NCBI GenBank assembly: GCA_947453525.1
Contig: CANGHD010000007.1
Coordinates: 1-48,353 of the forward strand
Length of the DNA: 48,353 nucleotides
Reading direction: 5' to 3'
DNA from: Paracoccaceae bacterium
GTDB taxonomy: Bacteria > Pseudomonadota > Alphaproteobacteria > Rhodobacterales > Rhodobacteraceae
In this document: in pieces, positions 34,941-43,339 of the stretch
Numbering within the stretch: the stretch's first letter is position 1
Layout of the letters: the number at the start of each line of letters is the position of its first letter
Notes under the pieces: generated by a model
Database searches by the model: none
The model's input: only the letters and a program-made list of their open reading frames with translations
What the model was told of the DNA's origin: nothing
Made by a program: the position numbers and the translations under genes

Positions 34941-35314
34941 CACGAGCCTCCAGCGTCAGAATTCAGCATCAAGGCGGAGAGATGCACGCTTGCACTGCCG
35001 TCCTGCGCTGTCGCCGTCACGTCGACTTGAACCATTGCTGGATCATCGGCAGGCGTATCCTTGACCGCCACCGTGAAATCCTGCCCCAGCATGTGCACCG
35101 GCCCCTCTGCCGGGCGCAGCCCAAGCGTGCGTTCCGTCAGGCGGTTCTGCGCGGCCCAAGTGGCCGCCGAACGCGCCTCCAGCGCCCTGACGCGGGCGAT
35201 GTTCGCCTCGGTCGAGCGCAGGAAGCTGACGGCGGTGATCGAAAGGATGGCCAAGGCGATAAGCGCCTCGATCAGGGTAAAGCCAGCCTCGTTTTCGCGC
35301 AGGGCTGGATTCAT
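34940..35314 (-). CDS. gspI: type II secretion pseudopilin GspI
   Basis: 124-aa minor pseudopilin. The prepilin motif is at the N-terminus: a short leader ending in Gly, then FTLIEALIALAILSITAVSFL with Glu at +5, cut by a prepilin peptidase between Gly and Phe. It forms the tip complex of the pseudopilus with GspH/J/K. It overlaps both neighbours by one to four bases, so gspH-gspI-gspC are translated in series. Confidence 0.92.
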   Translation of the reverse strand: MNPALRENEAGFTLIEALIALAILSITAVSFLRSTEANIARVRALEARSAATWAAQNRLTERTLGLRPAEGPVHMLGQDFTVAVKDTPADDPAMVQVDVTATAQDGSASVHLSALMLNSDAGGS

Positions 35315-35760
35315 GGCTCAGCCTCAACCCGGGCTTTCAACCCGTCAAAGTGCAGAAACAGAGCCTCTGACCCTGCCTGCAGCCGCAGATCGAAGGCGGG
35401 CGAGGCGCCATCGGCGGACAGGCGCAGCGCCTGATTGCGGTCCCCGACGGGCTGAAACGAAAGACCTGGAACGGTTTGCCAGACCGGCTCGGTTGTGGCG
35501 TTGGCGGCGATCACCCGATACCCCTTCGGCCCCAGTTGCAGCACGCGGTCCTGCCCGGTTTGCAAGGCGTCATCGGACGCCGCAGTGATCGTCCGGGCCA
35601 TCGCCGCCACCGCCGCGCGGGTCTCATCTTCCGAGTGGCCGAACCCAAGGCGCAGCATCGCCGCCCCGGTGGTGATCGCGATGATCGACAGAACCACAAG
35701 AATTTCCACCAGCGTCACACCAGCTTCGGCATCCCGATGGTTCAGCCCGATGGCGCGCAT
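35311..35760 (-). CDS. gspH: type II secretion pseudopilin GspH
   Basis: 149-aa minor pseudopilin. The leader ends Asp-Ala-Glu-Ala-Gly and is followed by VTLVEILVVLSIIAITTGAAML (Glu at +5). The C-terminal globular part has the GspH/FimT features (DETRAAVAAMARTITAASDDALQTGQ, QLGPKGYRVI). ATG 35760, one base after the gspG stop, is chosen; ATG 35784 would overlap gspG by 23 bases and lacks a ribosome-binding site. Confidence 0.9.
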   Translation of the reverse strand: MRAIGLNHRDAEAGVTLVEILVVLSIIAITTGAAMLRLGFGHSEDETRAAVAAMARTITAASDDALQTGQDRVLQLGPKGYRVIAANATTEPVWQTVPGLSFQPVGDRNQALRLSADGASPAFDLRLQAGSEALFLHFDGLKARVEAEP

Positions 35761-35761
35761 C

Positions 35762-36226
35762 TCAGCTTGTCCCCGCCGCCGCATTGGTCAGATCGGCGTT
35801 GACACCGTCCCCTCCGGCCACACCATCGGCCCCATACGAGATCAGATCGAAGGGCGCAGATTGGCCCGGAGCGGTGTAAAGATAGGGATTGCCCCACGGG
35901 TCTTCCGGCAAGGTCGCCAGATAACCGCCGTCGGCCCAGACCTCGGGCGCCGGGTCCAGAACCGGGCGGTGGACAAGCGCGTCCAATCCCTGCTCGGTCG
36001 TCGGATAGCGCCGGGCGTCCAGCCGGTACAGTTCCAGCGAGGCGGCCAGCGTGCGGATGTCGGATTTGGCCACCGTCACTCGGGCTTCATCCGGCCTGCC
36101 GATGACATTCGGCACGATCAGGGCTGCAATGATGGCAATGATGACCAGCACCACCATCATCTCAATCAGCGTGACCCCGGCGTCCTTCTGCCTCCGTTGT
36201 GTTTTACCGCTTTTGCGCAGGATCAT
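35762..36226 (-). CDS. gspG: type II secretion major pseudopilin GspG
   Basis: 154-aa major pseudopilin that builds the periplasmic piston. The leader ends Lys-Asp-Ala-Gly and is followed by VTLIEMMVVLVIIAIIAALIVPNVIG (Glu at +5, conserved VIGRPDEAR). The C-terminal part has the GspG signature TLAASLELYRLDARRYPTTEQGLDALV and DPWGNPYLY, with acidic residues near the C-terminus (SYGADGVAGG) where GspG binds calcium. ATG 36226 (GGAGG 6 bases upstream) is the start; the alternative at 36268 lies inside the predicted -10 element. First gene of the minus-strand run. Confidence 0.95.
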   Translation of the reverse strand: MILRKSGKTQRRQKDAGVTLIEMMVVLVIIAIIAALIVPNVIGRPDEARVTVAKSDIRTLAASLELYRLDARRYPTTEQGLDALVHRPVLDPAPEVWADGGYLATLPEDPWGNPYLYTAPGQSAPFDLISYGADGVAGGDGVNADLTNAAAGTS

Positions 36227-36267
36227 CTTCCACCTCCCCCGGATCAGATTTTTTGCGTCAAAGGGCA

Positions 36268-36294
36268 TACGGATTGAAACCTTCCGGAGTTTCA
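36268..36294 (-). promoter_or_regulatory. ECF-type promoter of gspGHIC (TGAAAC-N17-CGTA)
   Basis: Minus strand: TGAAAC (36294-36289), 17 bases, CGTA (36271-36268), 42 bases before the gspG start. It interleaves with the plus-strand copy at 36275-36301, so two polymerases cannot bind both at once. A further TGAAAC half (36310-36305, minus) has no matching CGTA. Confidence 0.72.
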
Positions 36295-36301
36295 GTCCGT
36301 A
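36275..36301 (+). promoter_or_regulatory. ECF-type promoter of gspLMEFJK (TGAAAC-N17-CGTA)
   Basis: Plus strand: TGAAAC (36275-36280), 17 bases, CGTA (36298-36301), 33 bases before the gspL start. It is the mirror of the gspG promoter and shares most of its bases. With the copies at 31377-31403 and 34232-34258 it gives four perfect matches. Confidence 0.72.
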
Positions 36302-36333
36302 CCCGTTTCAGGTGGAATAAATCGGAGGCGGGG

Positions 36334-37395
36334 ATGCAGGGGCTGGCACGTCGGGTCTTCGGTCAAAGCATGGCGCGGCGCCGGGTTGTGCCGGTCGCCT
36401 CTGACAGGATGCTGATCCTGCGGCTGGATCTACCGCCATTGGCCTTGGCCCAACGCAAGGCTGCGGCGCAGTTCATGGTGGAATCGCATATCGGCCAGCC
36501 GCTGGAGGAGGTTCAGGTCATCCTTGGTCCCAAGTTGGAGGATGATCCAGCACCCGGTTACCTGGCCGTCGTCATCGCGCGTGACGTCCTTGCCGACTTG
36601 CTGGCGCGGCATCCGTCGGACCACAGCGATCTGGTGCCGGATGTTCTATTGTTGCCGCGCCCCCAAACGGGGCATTGGACCGTGGCTGAGCGGGACGGCC
36701 GTCTTTTGGTCCGGTTGCCGGACGGCACTGGCTTTTCAGCGGCGGAACCGGGCTTTCACGCGGTCTGGCAGCTTGCGGGCCAGCCAGACCTGCAATGGGT
36801 GCATGGGTGGCCTCCGGCTGACCTGACCCTGCGCCACCAGAGCAACGCAGATCTGGCCTGGCAAACCGAGGAGGCTTTGGCAGGCTTCAATCTGGCCGGC
36901 GACCGCGTGCCGGACTGGCGTCATCCGCGCAAGCTTATTGCTTTGACGGCCGCCGTTATCCTTGGGCTGGGCGCGCATCTGGAGATACTTGCGCTGCAGA
37001 CGCAAAGCCTGACGCGGGCGGCGGATGCGGTCGAGATGCAACTGCGCCAAGCCCTGGCGGATCGAGGCATTGCGGTGGGCATCTCGGTAGACGCCGCCAC
37101 CGCCGCCGCGTTGAAGCGCGGGACCGCCGAGGACGGCAGGGGCTTTCTGCCACTTCTGAGCGCGGCGCTGGAGGCCATGCAGGAGCAGTCAGGCCTTGTG
37201 GCCTTGCAGGACCTGACCTTTGACAAGAAGGCCGCCAAGCTGACGTTGACGCTTTTGGCCAGTGACCTTGGCCCCCTGCAAGACACCGCAGCGCTGCTGA
37301 CCAAGGCGGGTCTGGGCGCGACGCTCGGCGCCTTGACCAACGGGCAGGGCAAGGCGCGCGCCACCGTCGCCATCGTGCCGGGGAGGGCGGGGTGA
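36334..37395 (+). CDS. gspL: type II secretion system protein GspL-like
   Basis: 353 aa. The N-terminal about 200 residues are a cytoplasmic domain of the GspL/ASKHA type (LILRLDLPPLALAQRKAAAQFMVESHIGQPLEEVQVILG), which docks GspE. One membrane segment lies at about 205-225 (LIALTAAVILGLGAHLEIL), then a periplasmic ferredoxin-like domain to the end. ATG 36334 with GGAGG at 36324-36328. The stop overlaps the start of gspM. First gene of the plus-strand run. Confidence 0.85.
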   Translation: MQGLARRVFGQSMARRRVVPVASDRMLILRLDLPPLALAQRKAAAQFMVESHIGQPLEEVQVILGPKLEDDPAPGYLAVVIARDVLADLLARHPSDHSDLVPDVLLLPRPQTGHWTVAERDGRLLVRLPDGTGFSAAEPGFHAVWQLAGQPDLQWVHGWPPADLTLRHQSNADLAWQTEEALAGFNLAGDRVPDWRHPRKLIALTAAVILGLGAHLEILALQTQSLTRAADAVEMQLRQALADRGIAVGISVDAATAAALKRGTAEDGRGFLPLLSAALEAMQEQSGLVALQDLTFDKKAAKLTLTLLASDLGPLQDTAALLTKAGLGATLGALTNGQGKARATVAIVPGRAG

Positions 37396-37871
37396 TGCGC
37401 AGGGTTTCCCCATACCTCTCGGACAAGCTTGCTGGTCTGACCGGACGCGAAAGACTGTTGCTGGCAGCCGGGGCCACGACGGTCCTTGCAACGATCCTCG
37501 TTCTGGGCATCTGGCAGCCCCTTCTGGCGCGTCACGCGGCCGAAGCATCCCGGTTTCAGCGCAATGATCGGACGCTCGCCGGCTTGGCGCAGATGCCGAA
37601 AGCCGCCGTGGTCCAGGCCGACCCGCGCCCAGTGGCCAGCATACTGACCCAAACCGCCGCCGCGCAGAACCTGACCATCCTGCGGCTGGACACGCCGAAG
37701 GAGGGCGCGGCCACGCTGACCCTGCAGGATGCGCCGTTTGAGACCCTCATCCTGTGGATCGACGGTCTGGACCGTGACACCGGCCTGACGGTGACCTCTG
37801 CCACGATCCGGCGGACGGACGCGCCGGGGATCGTTTCCGCCGACCTCTCGTTGCAAAGGGCCTCACCATGA
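37395..37871 (+). CDS. gspM: type II secretion system protein GspM-like
   Basis: 158 aa, the bitopic partner of GspL. The membrane segment lies at about 21-42 (LLLAAGATTVLATILVLGIWQPLL), preceded by a short basic cytoplasmic end with the family-like L-x-G-x-T-x-R-E-R, and followed by a periplasmic ferredoxin-like domain. The start may be GTG 37392 or ATG 37395, read in the same frame; GGGAGG at 37381-37386 suits either. The stop overlaps the gspE start (ATGA). Confidence 0.82.
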   Translation: MRRVSPYLSDKLAGLTGRERLLLAAGATTVLATILVLGIWQPLLARHAAEASRFQRNDRTLAGLAQMPKAAVVQADPRPVASILTQTAAAQNLTILRLDTPKEGAATLTLQDAPFETLILWIDGLDRDTGLTVTSATIRRTDAPGIVSADLSLQRASP

Positions 37872-39346
37872 CAGAAATCACGCGCCATGCTGCTCCGCTT
37901 CTGCCCTATGCCTTCGCGCGCGATCGCGGGGTGATCCTTGAGGCCGGGCTTGACGCACCGGTTTGCCTTTACCACCGGCAGACCGCTCCCATTGCCCTGA
38001 TGGAAGTCTTGCGCCTGTCCGAGGGCCGGGCCCAGCTTCATGTTCTAGAGGCCGCTGCCTTCGCCGAACGTCTGGCCCGCGCCTACCGTGACACCTCCAC
38101 CGAGGCGGCGGCGGCGGCAAATGCGGATGGTGATCTGGCGGCCTTAGCCGACAGCGCGGCGGTGGTCGACGACCTTCTGGACCAATCCGACGATAGCCCG
38201 GTGATCCGCCTGATCAACGCGCTGCTGTTGGAGGCGATCCGCGCGCGCGCTTCGGACATTCATATCGAGACCCAGGAAAAGCGGCTGCTCGTGCGGTTCC
38301 GAATTGATGGCGAGCTTCGAGAGGTCTTGTCGCCGCGCCGCGCCTTGGCCCAGCATCTGGTCAGCCGGATCAAGATCATGGCGCAACTGGACATCGCCGA
38401 GCGCCGCCTGCCGCAAGATGGGCGGGTGTCCCTGCGGGTCGGCGGGCATGAGGTGGATGTCCGCGTCTCGACCCTGCCCGCCCAGCATGGCGAACGCGTG
38501 GTGATGCGGCTGCTGGACAGGGGCTCGTCCCCGTTCGGGCTGGACCGTCTGGGGATGAGTGCGCGCGATGCGGAAACCTTCGCCAATCTTCTCAAGCGGC
38601 CAGACGGAATGCTGCTGGTGACCGGGCCGACCGGTTCTGGCAAGACGACCACGCTTTACGCGGCGCTGGATGCGTTGAACCAGCCGGGGGTCAACATCAT
38701 TACGGTCGAGGACCCGATCGAATATGCGCTGGAAGGCATCGGCCAGACCCAGGTGAACCCGCGCACCGAATTGACCTTCGCCCGCGGCCTGCGCGCCATC
38801 TTGCGGCAGGACCCCGACGTGATCATGGTCGGCGAAATCCGCGACCGGGAAACCGCGCAAGTCGCGGTCGAGGCCGCGATGACCGGCCACTTCGTCCTGT
38901 CGACCCTGCACACCAATACGGCGATCGGGGCGGTCTCGCGCCTCGTGGACATGGGCGTCGAACGCTTTTTGCTGGCGCCGATGCTGGCGGGGGTCGTGGC
39001 CCAGCGACTGGTCCGGCACCTGTGCCCCGAATGCCGCAGGCCTGACCGCGCCACGGAGTCCGATTGCCGACTGATGGGCGGGCTGATCGCACCGGGCCAT
39101 CCGCTTTGCCGGGCTGCGGGTTGCGACGCCTGCCAGGACAATGGCTATCTGGGCCGCACCGGAGTGTACGAGGTGGTTCAGATCAGCCGCAAGATGCGAG
39201 GCCTGATCCACGAGGGCGCCTCGGACGCCGCCCTGACCGCCGAGGCGCGGGCGCATGGACCCTCGCTGCTGCAAGACGGTTTGCGGCTGGTTGATGCAGG
39301 CCTGACCACCGTCGAAGAAATCGCGCGTGTGGCGCAGGAGGTCTGA
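37868..39346 (+). CDS. gspE: type II secretion ATPase GspE
   Basis: 492-aa cytoplasmic ATPase that powers pseudopilus assembly. Motifs: Walker A GPTGSGKT at 253-260, Asp box ITVEDPIEY about 278-286, Walker B ILRQDPDVIMVGEIRD about 311-326, His box TGHFVLSTLHTN about 339-350, and a C-terminal Zn module with CPEC and CxxC (CDAC) pairs. An acidic N-terminal part contacts GspL. It is translationally coupled to gspM and followed 2 bases later by gspF. Confidence 0.97.
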   Translation: MTEITRHAAPLLPYAFARDRGVILEAGLDAPVCLYHRQTAPIALMEVLRLSEGRAQLHVLEAAAFAERLARAYRDTSTEAAAAANADGDLAALADSAAVVDDLLDQSDDSPVIRLINALLLEAIRARASDIHIETQEKRLLVRFRIDGELREVLSPRRALAQHLVSRIKIMAQLDIAERRLPQDGRVSLRVGGHEVDVRVSTLPAQHGERVVMRLLDRGSSPFGLDRLGMSARDAETFANLLKRPDGMLLVTGPTGSGKTTTLYAALDALNQPGVNIITVEDPIEYALEGIGQTQVNPRTELTFARGLRAILRQDPDVIMVGEIRDRETAQVAVEAAMTGHFVLSTLHTNTAIGAVSRLVDMGVERFLLAPMLAGVVAQRLVRHLCPECRRPDRATESDCRLMGGLIAPGHPLCRAAGCDACQDNGYLGRTGVYEVVQISRKMRGLIHEGASDAALTAEARAHGPSLLQDGLRLVDAGLTTVEEIARVAQEV

Positions 39347-39348
39347 TC

Positions 39349-40542
39349 ATGCCGGGCTTTCGCTTTCAGGCCACCGATCCACGCGGCAAATTGCAAAGCG
39401 GCGTGACCGAGGCCGCTACAGCCGCCGCCGCCCGCCTGACGATCCGCGACCGTGGCCTGACCCTTGTGTCGCTGCAAGCCGATGGCAGCCGCACGGCACA
39501 GGATGCGGCCCTGTCACTGCCCAGCCTCACCTTGGTCACCCGGCAATTATCGACGCTGATCGGTTCTGGCCTGCGGATCGACGAGGCGCTCAAGACCATC
39601 GCGGGTGGCCAGCCACCCAAAGTGGCCACCGTCCTTCTACAGGTCCGCGCCGCCCTGACCGAGGGCCGCAGCCTGACTGAAGCCTTGGGCGACCATCCCG
39701 CCAGCTTCTCTGACTATTTCCGCGCCTCGGTTCGCGCGGGCGAACAGGCCGGGAGGCTGGATGCCGTGCTGGGGCATCTGGCCGGATTCGTCGAGACGCG
39801 GGCGCGCAACCGGCAGACCGTCGTGCTGGCGCTGCTCTATCCGGCTTTGCTGGGGCTGGTCAGTCTGGGCATCGTCACGATGCTGATGGTGTTCGTCGTG
39901 CCGGATATCGTGAAGGTCTTTGCCGCGCGCGGGGCGAGCCTGCCTTTCCTGACCCGTGCGCTCATCGCCGTCAGCGCCTGGGTGCGCGGAAGTGGTCCGG
40001 CGGCGGCGGCAATCTTTGCCAGTTTTGCCTTTGCCCTGACGCTGTGGCAACGCAAACCCGCCAACAGGCAAAAGCTGCACCGGGTGTTTGCGACCGGCGG
40101 GCTGACGCGGCGCTTCGTGCAGAGGATGAATGCGGCGCAATTCGCCTCGACGCTTGCCACATTGGTGCAAAGCGGGGTGCCTTTGGTGGCCGCACTGGAT
40201 GCTGCGGGCGATGCGACACCAAATCTGCACATCCGGGCCTGTATTGCGGCCTTGACCCAGAAGGTCCGGCAAGGCTCCACCCTGCGCGTAGCGATGGAGG
40301 CTGCCGGCTGTTTTCCCGCCATGCTGACGGCCATGGTCGCCAGCGGCGAGGCAAATGGTCGGCTCGGGGACGCCCTGTCACACGCAGCGACCGACCAGCA
40401 GCGCGACCTGGATGCCTGGGTCAAGGCAGTCGTGGCCCTGGTCGAACCCGGTATTCTTCTTGTGATGGGCGGCGTGGTCATGACCATCGTTCTGGCCATC
40501 CTTCTGCCCATCGTGTCGATGAATGCGCTGGTCGCGCCATGA
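39349..40542 (+). CDS. gspF: type II secretion inner-membrane protein GspF
   Basis: 397-aa polytopic platform protein. Two GspF cytoplasmic repeats are visible (about 60-180, LVTRQLSTLIGSGLRIDEALKTIAGGQPP; and about 255-370, FASTLATLVQSGVPLVAALDAAGDATPN) with membrane segments near 165-190, 205-225 and 370-395. AGGAGG lies 7 bases before ATG 39349. The stop overlaps the gspJ start (ATGA). Confidence 0.95.
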   Translation: MPGFRFQATDPRGKLQSGVTEAATAAAARLTIRDRGLTLVSLQADGSRTAQDAALSLPSLTLVTRQLSTLIGSGLRIDEALKTIAGGQPPKVATVLLQVRAALTEGRSLTEALGDHPASFSDYFRASVRAGEQAGRLDAVLGHLAGFVETRARNRQTVVLALLYPALLGLVSLGIVTMLMVFVVPDIVKVFAARGASLPFLTRALIAVSAWVRGSGPAAAAIFASFAFALTLWQRKPANRQKLHRVFATGGLTRRFVQRMNAAQFASTLATLVQSGVPLVAALDAAGDATPNLHIRACIAALTQKVRQGSTLRVAMEAAGCFPAMLTAMVASGEANGRLGDALSHAATDQQRDLDAWVKAVVALVEPGILLVMGGVVMTIVLAILLPIVSMNALVAP

Positions 40543-41084
40543 CACCTCACCGCGATCCTCAGACAGGGATGACGCTGGCCGAGGTCTTGGTGGCCCTTGC
40601 CGTTTTTGCCGTGATCGGCACGGCCTCCTTTGCGCTGCTGGATCAGACCCTGCGCAGTCAGCGCCTGTCGGAGGCGCGGCTTGCGCGGCTGGAGGATCTG
40701 CAACGGATGATGCGAGTCGTGACGCTGGACACGATGCAGGCGATGCCGGGCAGTCTGGCCATGGACAAGACCGACCTCCGGTTCCTGCGCAGGGGTTCAG
40801 TGCCGTCGCAGTCCGGGCCGGGTACCGAGGGACTTTTGGTGCAATACCGGCTTGACGCGCAGGGATTGCAGCGCCGGATCGGCCCCGAAGGCAGCCAACC
40901 GCGCTGGCAGATTCTGATGCCGGACGTGCGGTCCGTGTCGTGGCAGCCCATCCTGACTCAAGAGCCGTCCCCGTCACCCACGCAACCCATCGGGCTTGAT
41001 CTGACGGTCGAGTTGACCGCATCCGAATCGATCCGCGGCGTCTTTGCCTTGCCATCTGATCCGACGTCGCCGGCAGCGCCATGA
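40539..41084 (+). CDS. gspJ: type II secretion pseudopilin GspJ
   Basis: 181-aa minor pseudopilin. The leader ends Gln-Thr-Gly and is followed by MTLAEVLVALAVFAVIGTASFALLDQTL, with Glu at +5 after the cleavage site. The C-terminal half is a GspJ-type fold (LRFLRRGSVPS, RWQILMPDVRSVSW). The reading that begins at 40044 in another position is an extension through gspF and is not real. Overlaps gspF and gspK by four bases each. Confidence 0.9.
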   Translation: MTPHRDPQTGMTLAEVLVALAVFAVIGTASFALLDQTLRSQRLSEARLARLEDLQRMMRVVTLDTMQAMPGSLAMDKTDLRFLRRGSVPSQSGPGTEGLLVQYRLDAQGLQRRIGPEGSQPRWQILMPDVRSVSWQPILTQEPSPSPTQPIGLDLTVELTASESIRGVFALPSDPTSPAAP

Positions 41085-41941
41085 GACAGCCGGAGCGCGG
41101 CGTGGTTCTTGTCACCATCCTGTCGGTCATGGCGCTGTGCGTGACCGTCATCGTGGCGATGACGACGCGGTCGGAACAGGCAATACGGACGACCGCGCAG
41201 GCGATGGACCAGACGCAGGCAGAGGTGCTTGCCATCTCCGCCGAGACCATGGCGATGGCAGCGCTGCAGCATGATCTCCTCGTCGCGGGCAAGGCCGATG
41301 GCCCGGGCGAGCCTTGGGCGCAGCTGGGTCAGTCCGCGGCCGCGCGATCCCTTGGGCCGGTCGAGATCTCGGTCTGGGACGATTCCGCGCGGTTCAACCT
41401 CAACACCTTGCTGAATGGCAATCCCACGGCACGCCATTACCTCAACGCCATCGTCACAATCGCTGGCCAGCCCCCTGAAGTTTCCGTGCGGATTGCGGCG
41501 GCCTTGCGCGGCGACCGCCCGCTTCAGCAGATCAGCGATCTTGTTGCGCTGGCCGGCCTGTCAGACGCCGAGATTGCGGCCCTTTCCCCCTTGGTCACCT
41601 GCGCGCCCATCCTGTCTGGCACCATCAACATCAACACCGCCTCTGGCACTCTGCTGCAGGCGATGCTGCAAAACCCGGAGCGCACGGCGCAGATCCTAGC
41701 GCGGCGGCAAGCCGGACTGATCACGCCGGACGTGCTGAGCGAGATGGGGGTGATTCTGCCTGCTGGCCTGTCCCTGCGCACCGACATCTTCGGCCTGCAG
41801 ATCATCGCCGCATCCGGCAGTGCAACGGTACAAAGCTATGCAAGGGTTCAGCGCTGGATCGGTATGGATGGGGCGACCCACACTGTCATATCGGCCCGCA
41901 AGTGGATATCCGCCAGCTTCGTACCGGATCAGCCCGGTTGA
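41081..41941 (+). CDS. gspK: type II secretion pseudopilin GspK
   Basis: 286-aa minor pseudopilin capping the tip. The prepilin-like N-terminus is RG|VVLVTILSVMALCVTVIVA; Glu at +5 is replaced by Thr, which is normal for GspK. The large globular part contains RFNLNTLLNG and ININTASGTLL, the double helical domains of GspK. Last gene of the plus-strand gsp run; it ends 167 bases before the FMN riboswitch, with no strong terminator seen. Confidence 0.92.
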   Translation: MRQPERGVVLVTILSVMALCVTVIVAMTTRSEQAIRTTAQAMDQTQAEVLAISAETMAMAALQHDLLVAGKADGPGEPWAQLGQSAAARSLGPVEISVWDDSARFNLNTLLNGNPTARHYLNAIVTIAGQPPEVSVRIAAALRGDRPLQQISDLVALAGLSDAEIAALSPLVTCAPILSGTININTASGTLLQAMLQNPERTAQILARRQAGLITPDVLSEMGVILPAGLSLRTDIFGLQIIAASGSATVQSYARVQRWIGMDGATHTVISARKWISASFVPDQPG

Positions 41942-42108
41942 AAGAGATGCACGGATCGTCTGAACCCACCAGAGCAAACGAAACTGCTGGCGGCCCGACG
42001 CCCTTTGCACCGCGCTGCCGGGATTTGCCGGATCATCCCGACAGAAGACGTCGCGTTTCCCAAGGCAGGCCCTTGCGCTTGATCCGCAAAGCCCTAAGTT
42101 GAGGTCGA

Positions 42109-42244
42109 GTTCTCAGGGCGGGGTGCAATTCCCCACCGGCGGTAATGGTCCTCGGGCCTAGCCCGCGAGCGCCTTCCTCGTGGAAGGGTCAGCAGACACC
42201 GGTGTGATTCCGGGGCCGACGGTATAGTCCGGATGGAAGAGAAC
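42109..42244 (+). promoter_or_regulatory. FMN riboswitch (RFN element) upstream of ribD
   Basis: All conserved RFN parts are present: P1 closing stem GTTCTC (42109-42114) with GAGAAC (42239-42244), the AGGGCGGGGTG...CCCCACCGGCGGTAAT segment, a variable P-stem, GGTCAGCAGACACCGGTG, and the GGGGCCGACGGTATAGTCCGGATGG segment. FMN binding would lower expression of ribD-ribE-ribA. Between it and ribD (42245-42328) a CCCC-TTCC-GGGG-type hairpin without a T run suggests control of translation or of Rho rather than an intrinsic terminator. Confidence 0.96.
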
Positions 42245-42328
42245 AGACCCGCGCGCGCCGCCCCTTCCGGGGAGGAGCGCCGTTCGTCTGTGCGTCCCTG
42301 ACACGGTGTGGCGGTTTGGGGATAGCGC

Positions 42329-43324
42329 GTGGCGCAGGCAATTGGATCAGACTTGGAGCGTGCTGCCCTTCTGGCAGATGCGTTCCGCCATGCCTTGGGC
42401 CTTGCCGCCGAGATGGTCGGCGCCACCGCGCCAAATCCCACGGTCGGGTGCGTCCTGCTGGATGCCAAGGGCAAGATCCTGACCTCCGCCGCCCATCTGG
42501 GTGCGGGCCAACTCCATGCGGAAGCCCGCGCCATCCAGTTGGCGCGGGAAGCGGGGCTGACGGGTCAGATCGCCTCCGTCATCGTCACTCTGGAACCCTG
42601 CAACCATCAGGGCCGCACCGGCCCCTGCACCGAAGCCATCCTGACCACCCCGGCTTGCGAGGTCTGGTATGCCCTGCCGGACCCCAACCCGGTCGCCTCG
42701 GGCGGGGCGGATCGGCTGCGGCGGGCCGGGCTGCGTGTTCTGTCGCTGGCGGATATGCGCCATCCTGACCGCGAAGACCTTCTGGCATGGGCGACCCGGC
42801 TTCTGGCGCCGTTTTCCACCCGCGTGCAGCGCGGGCGTCCCTATGTCACGGTCAAGCAGGCGCTCGACCCCTTTGGCAGCATGATCCCGCCGGCGGGCAG
42901 CAAGACCTTCACCGGGCCTGAGGCACTGACGCTGGCCCATCGCCTGCGCCGCAGGGCGGATGCTATCCTGACAGGCTCGGGCACCATTCTGGCCGATCGT
43001 CCGGCGCTGACTGTGCGGCATGTGCCCGACATCCCCGGCAAATCGCGCATCCTGTCCATTCTGGACCGCCGCGGCCGGGTTGATGCCGCTTATCTGGACG
43101 AGGCACGCCAGAACGGTTTCCGACCCCGGATCGCGATGGACCTTGGCGCCGCGTTGCGCGATTTGGCCGAAGCGGGCTGCAACGAGGTTTTGGTCGAGGC
43201 TGGCCCCGCCCTTCTCAGATCCGTCGAAGCCGAGGGCCGGTGGGACGAGTGGGTTCTTATCGAGAAAGCCCCGCCCGGCCAAGACGACCGCATCACCATC
43301 ACCCACAACACCCGCCCAGCCTGA
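42329..43324 (+). CDS. ribD: bifunctional riboflavin deaminase/reductase RibD
   Basis: 331 aa. N-terminal deaminase domain with the zinc motifs His-Ala-Glu and EPCNHQGRTGPC; C-terminal reductase domain (about 170-331: RPYVTVKQALDPFGSMIPPAGSKTFTG, DAILTGSGTILADRPALTVR, EVLVEAGPALL). It converts the GTP cyclohydrolase product to 5-amino-6-ribitylaminouracil phosphate in two steps. The start is GTG 42329 with GGGGA 7 bases upstream. First gene after the FMN riboswitch; ribE follows 15 bases later. Confidence 0.95.
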   Translation: MAQAIGSDLERAALLADAFRHALGLAAEMVGATAPNPTVGCVLLDAKGKILTSAAHLGAGQLHAEARAIQLAREAGLTGQIASVIVTLEPCNHQGRTGPCTEAILTTPACEVWYALPDPNPVASGGADRLRRAGLRVLSLADMRHPDREDLLAWATRLLAPFSTRVQRGRPYVTVKQALDPFGSMIPPAGSKTFTGPEALTLAHRLRRRADAILTGSGTILADRPALTVRHVPDIPGKSRILSILDRRGRVDAAYLDEARQNGFRPRIAMDLGAALRDLAEAGCNEVLVEAGPALLRSVEAEGRWDEWVLIEKAPPGQDDRITITHNTRPA

Positions 43325-43339
43325 AGGAAGACCCTACCC

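Noticed and set aside
36227-36268. ATG 36268 as start of gspG
   Set aside because: It overlaps the CGTA -10 box of the gspG promoter, and a good ribosome-binding site precedes ATG 36226.
40044-40538. N-terminal extension of GspJ to 40044
   Set aside because: It runs out of frame through gspF; the prepilin leader and ATGA overlap fix the start at 40539.
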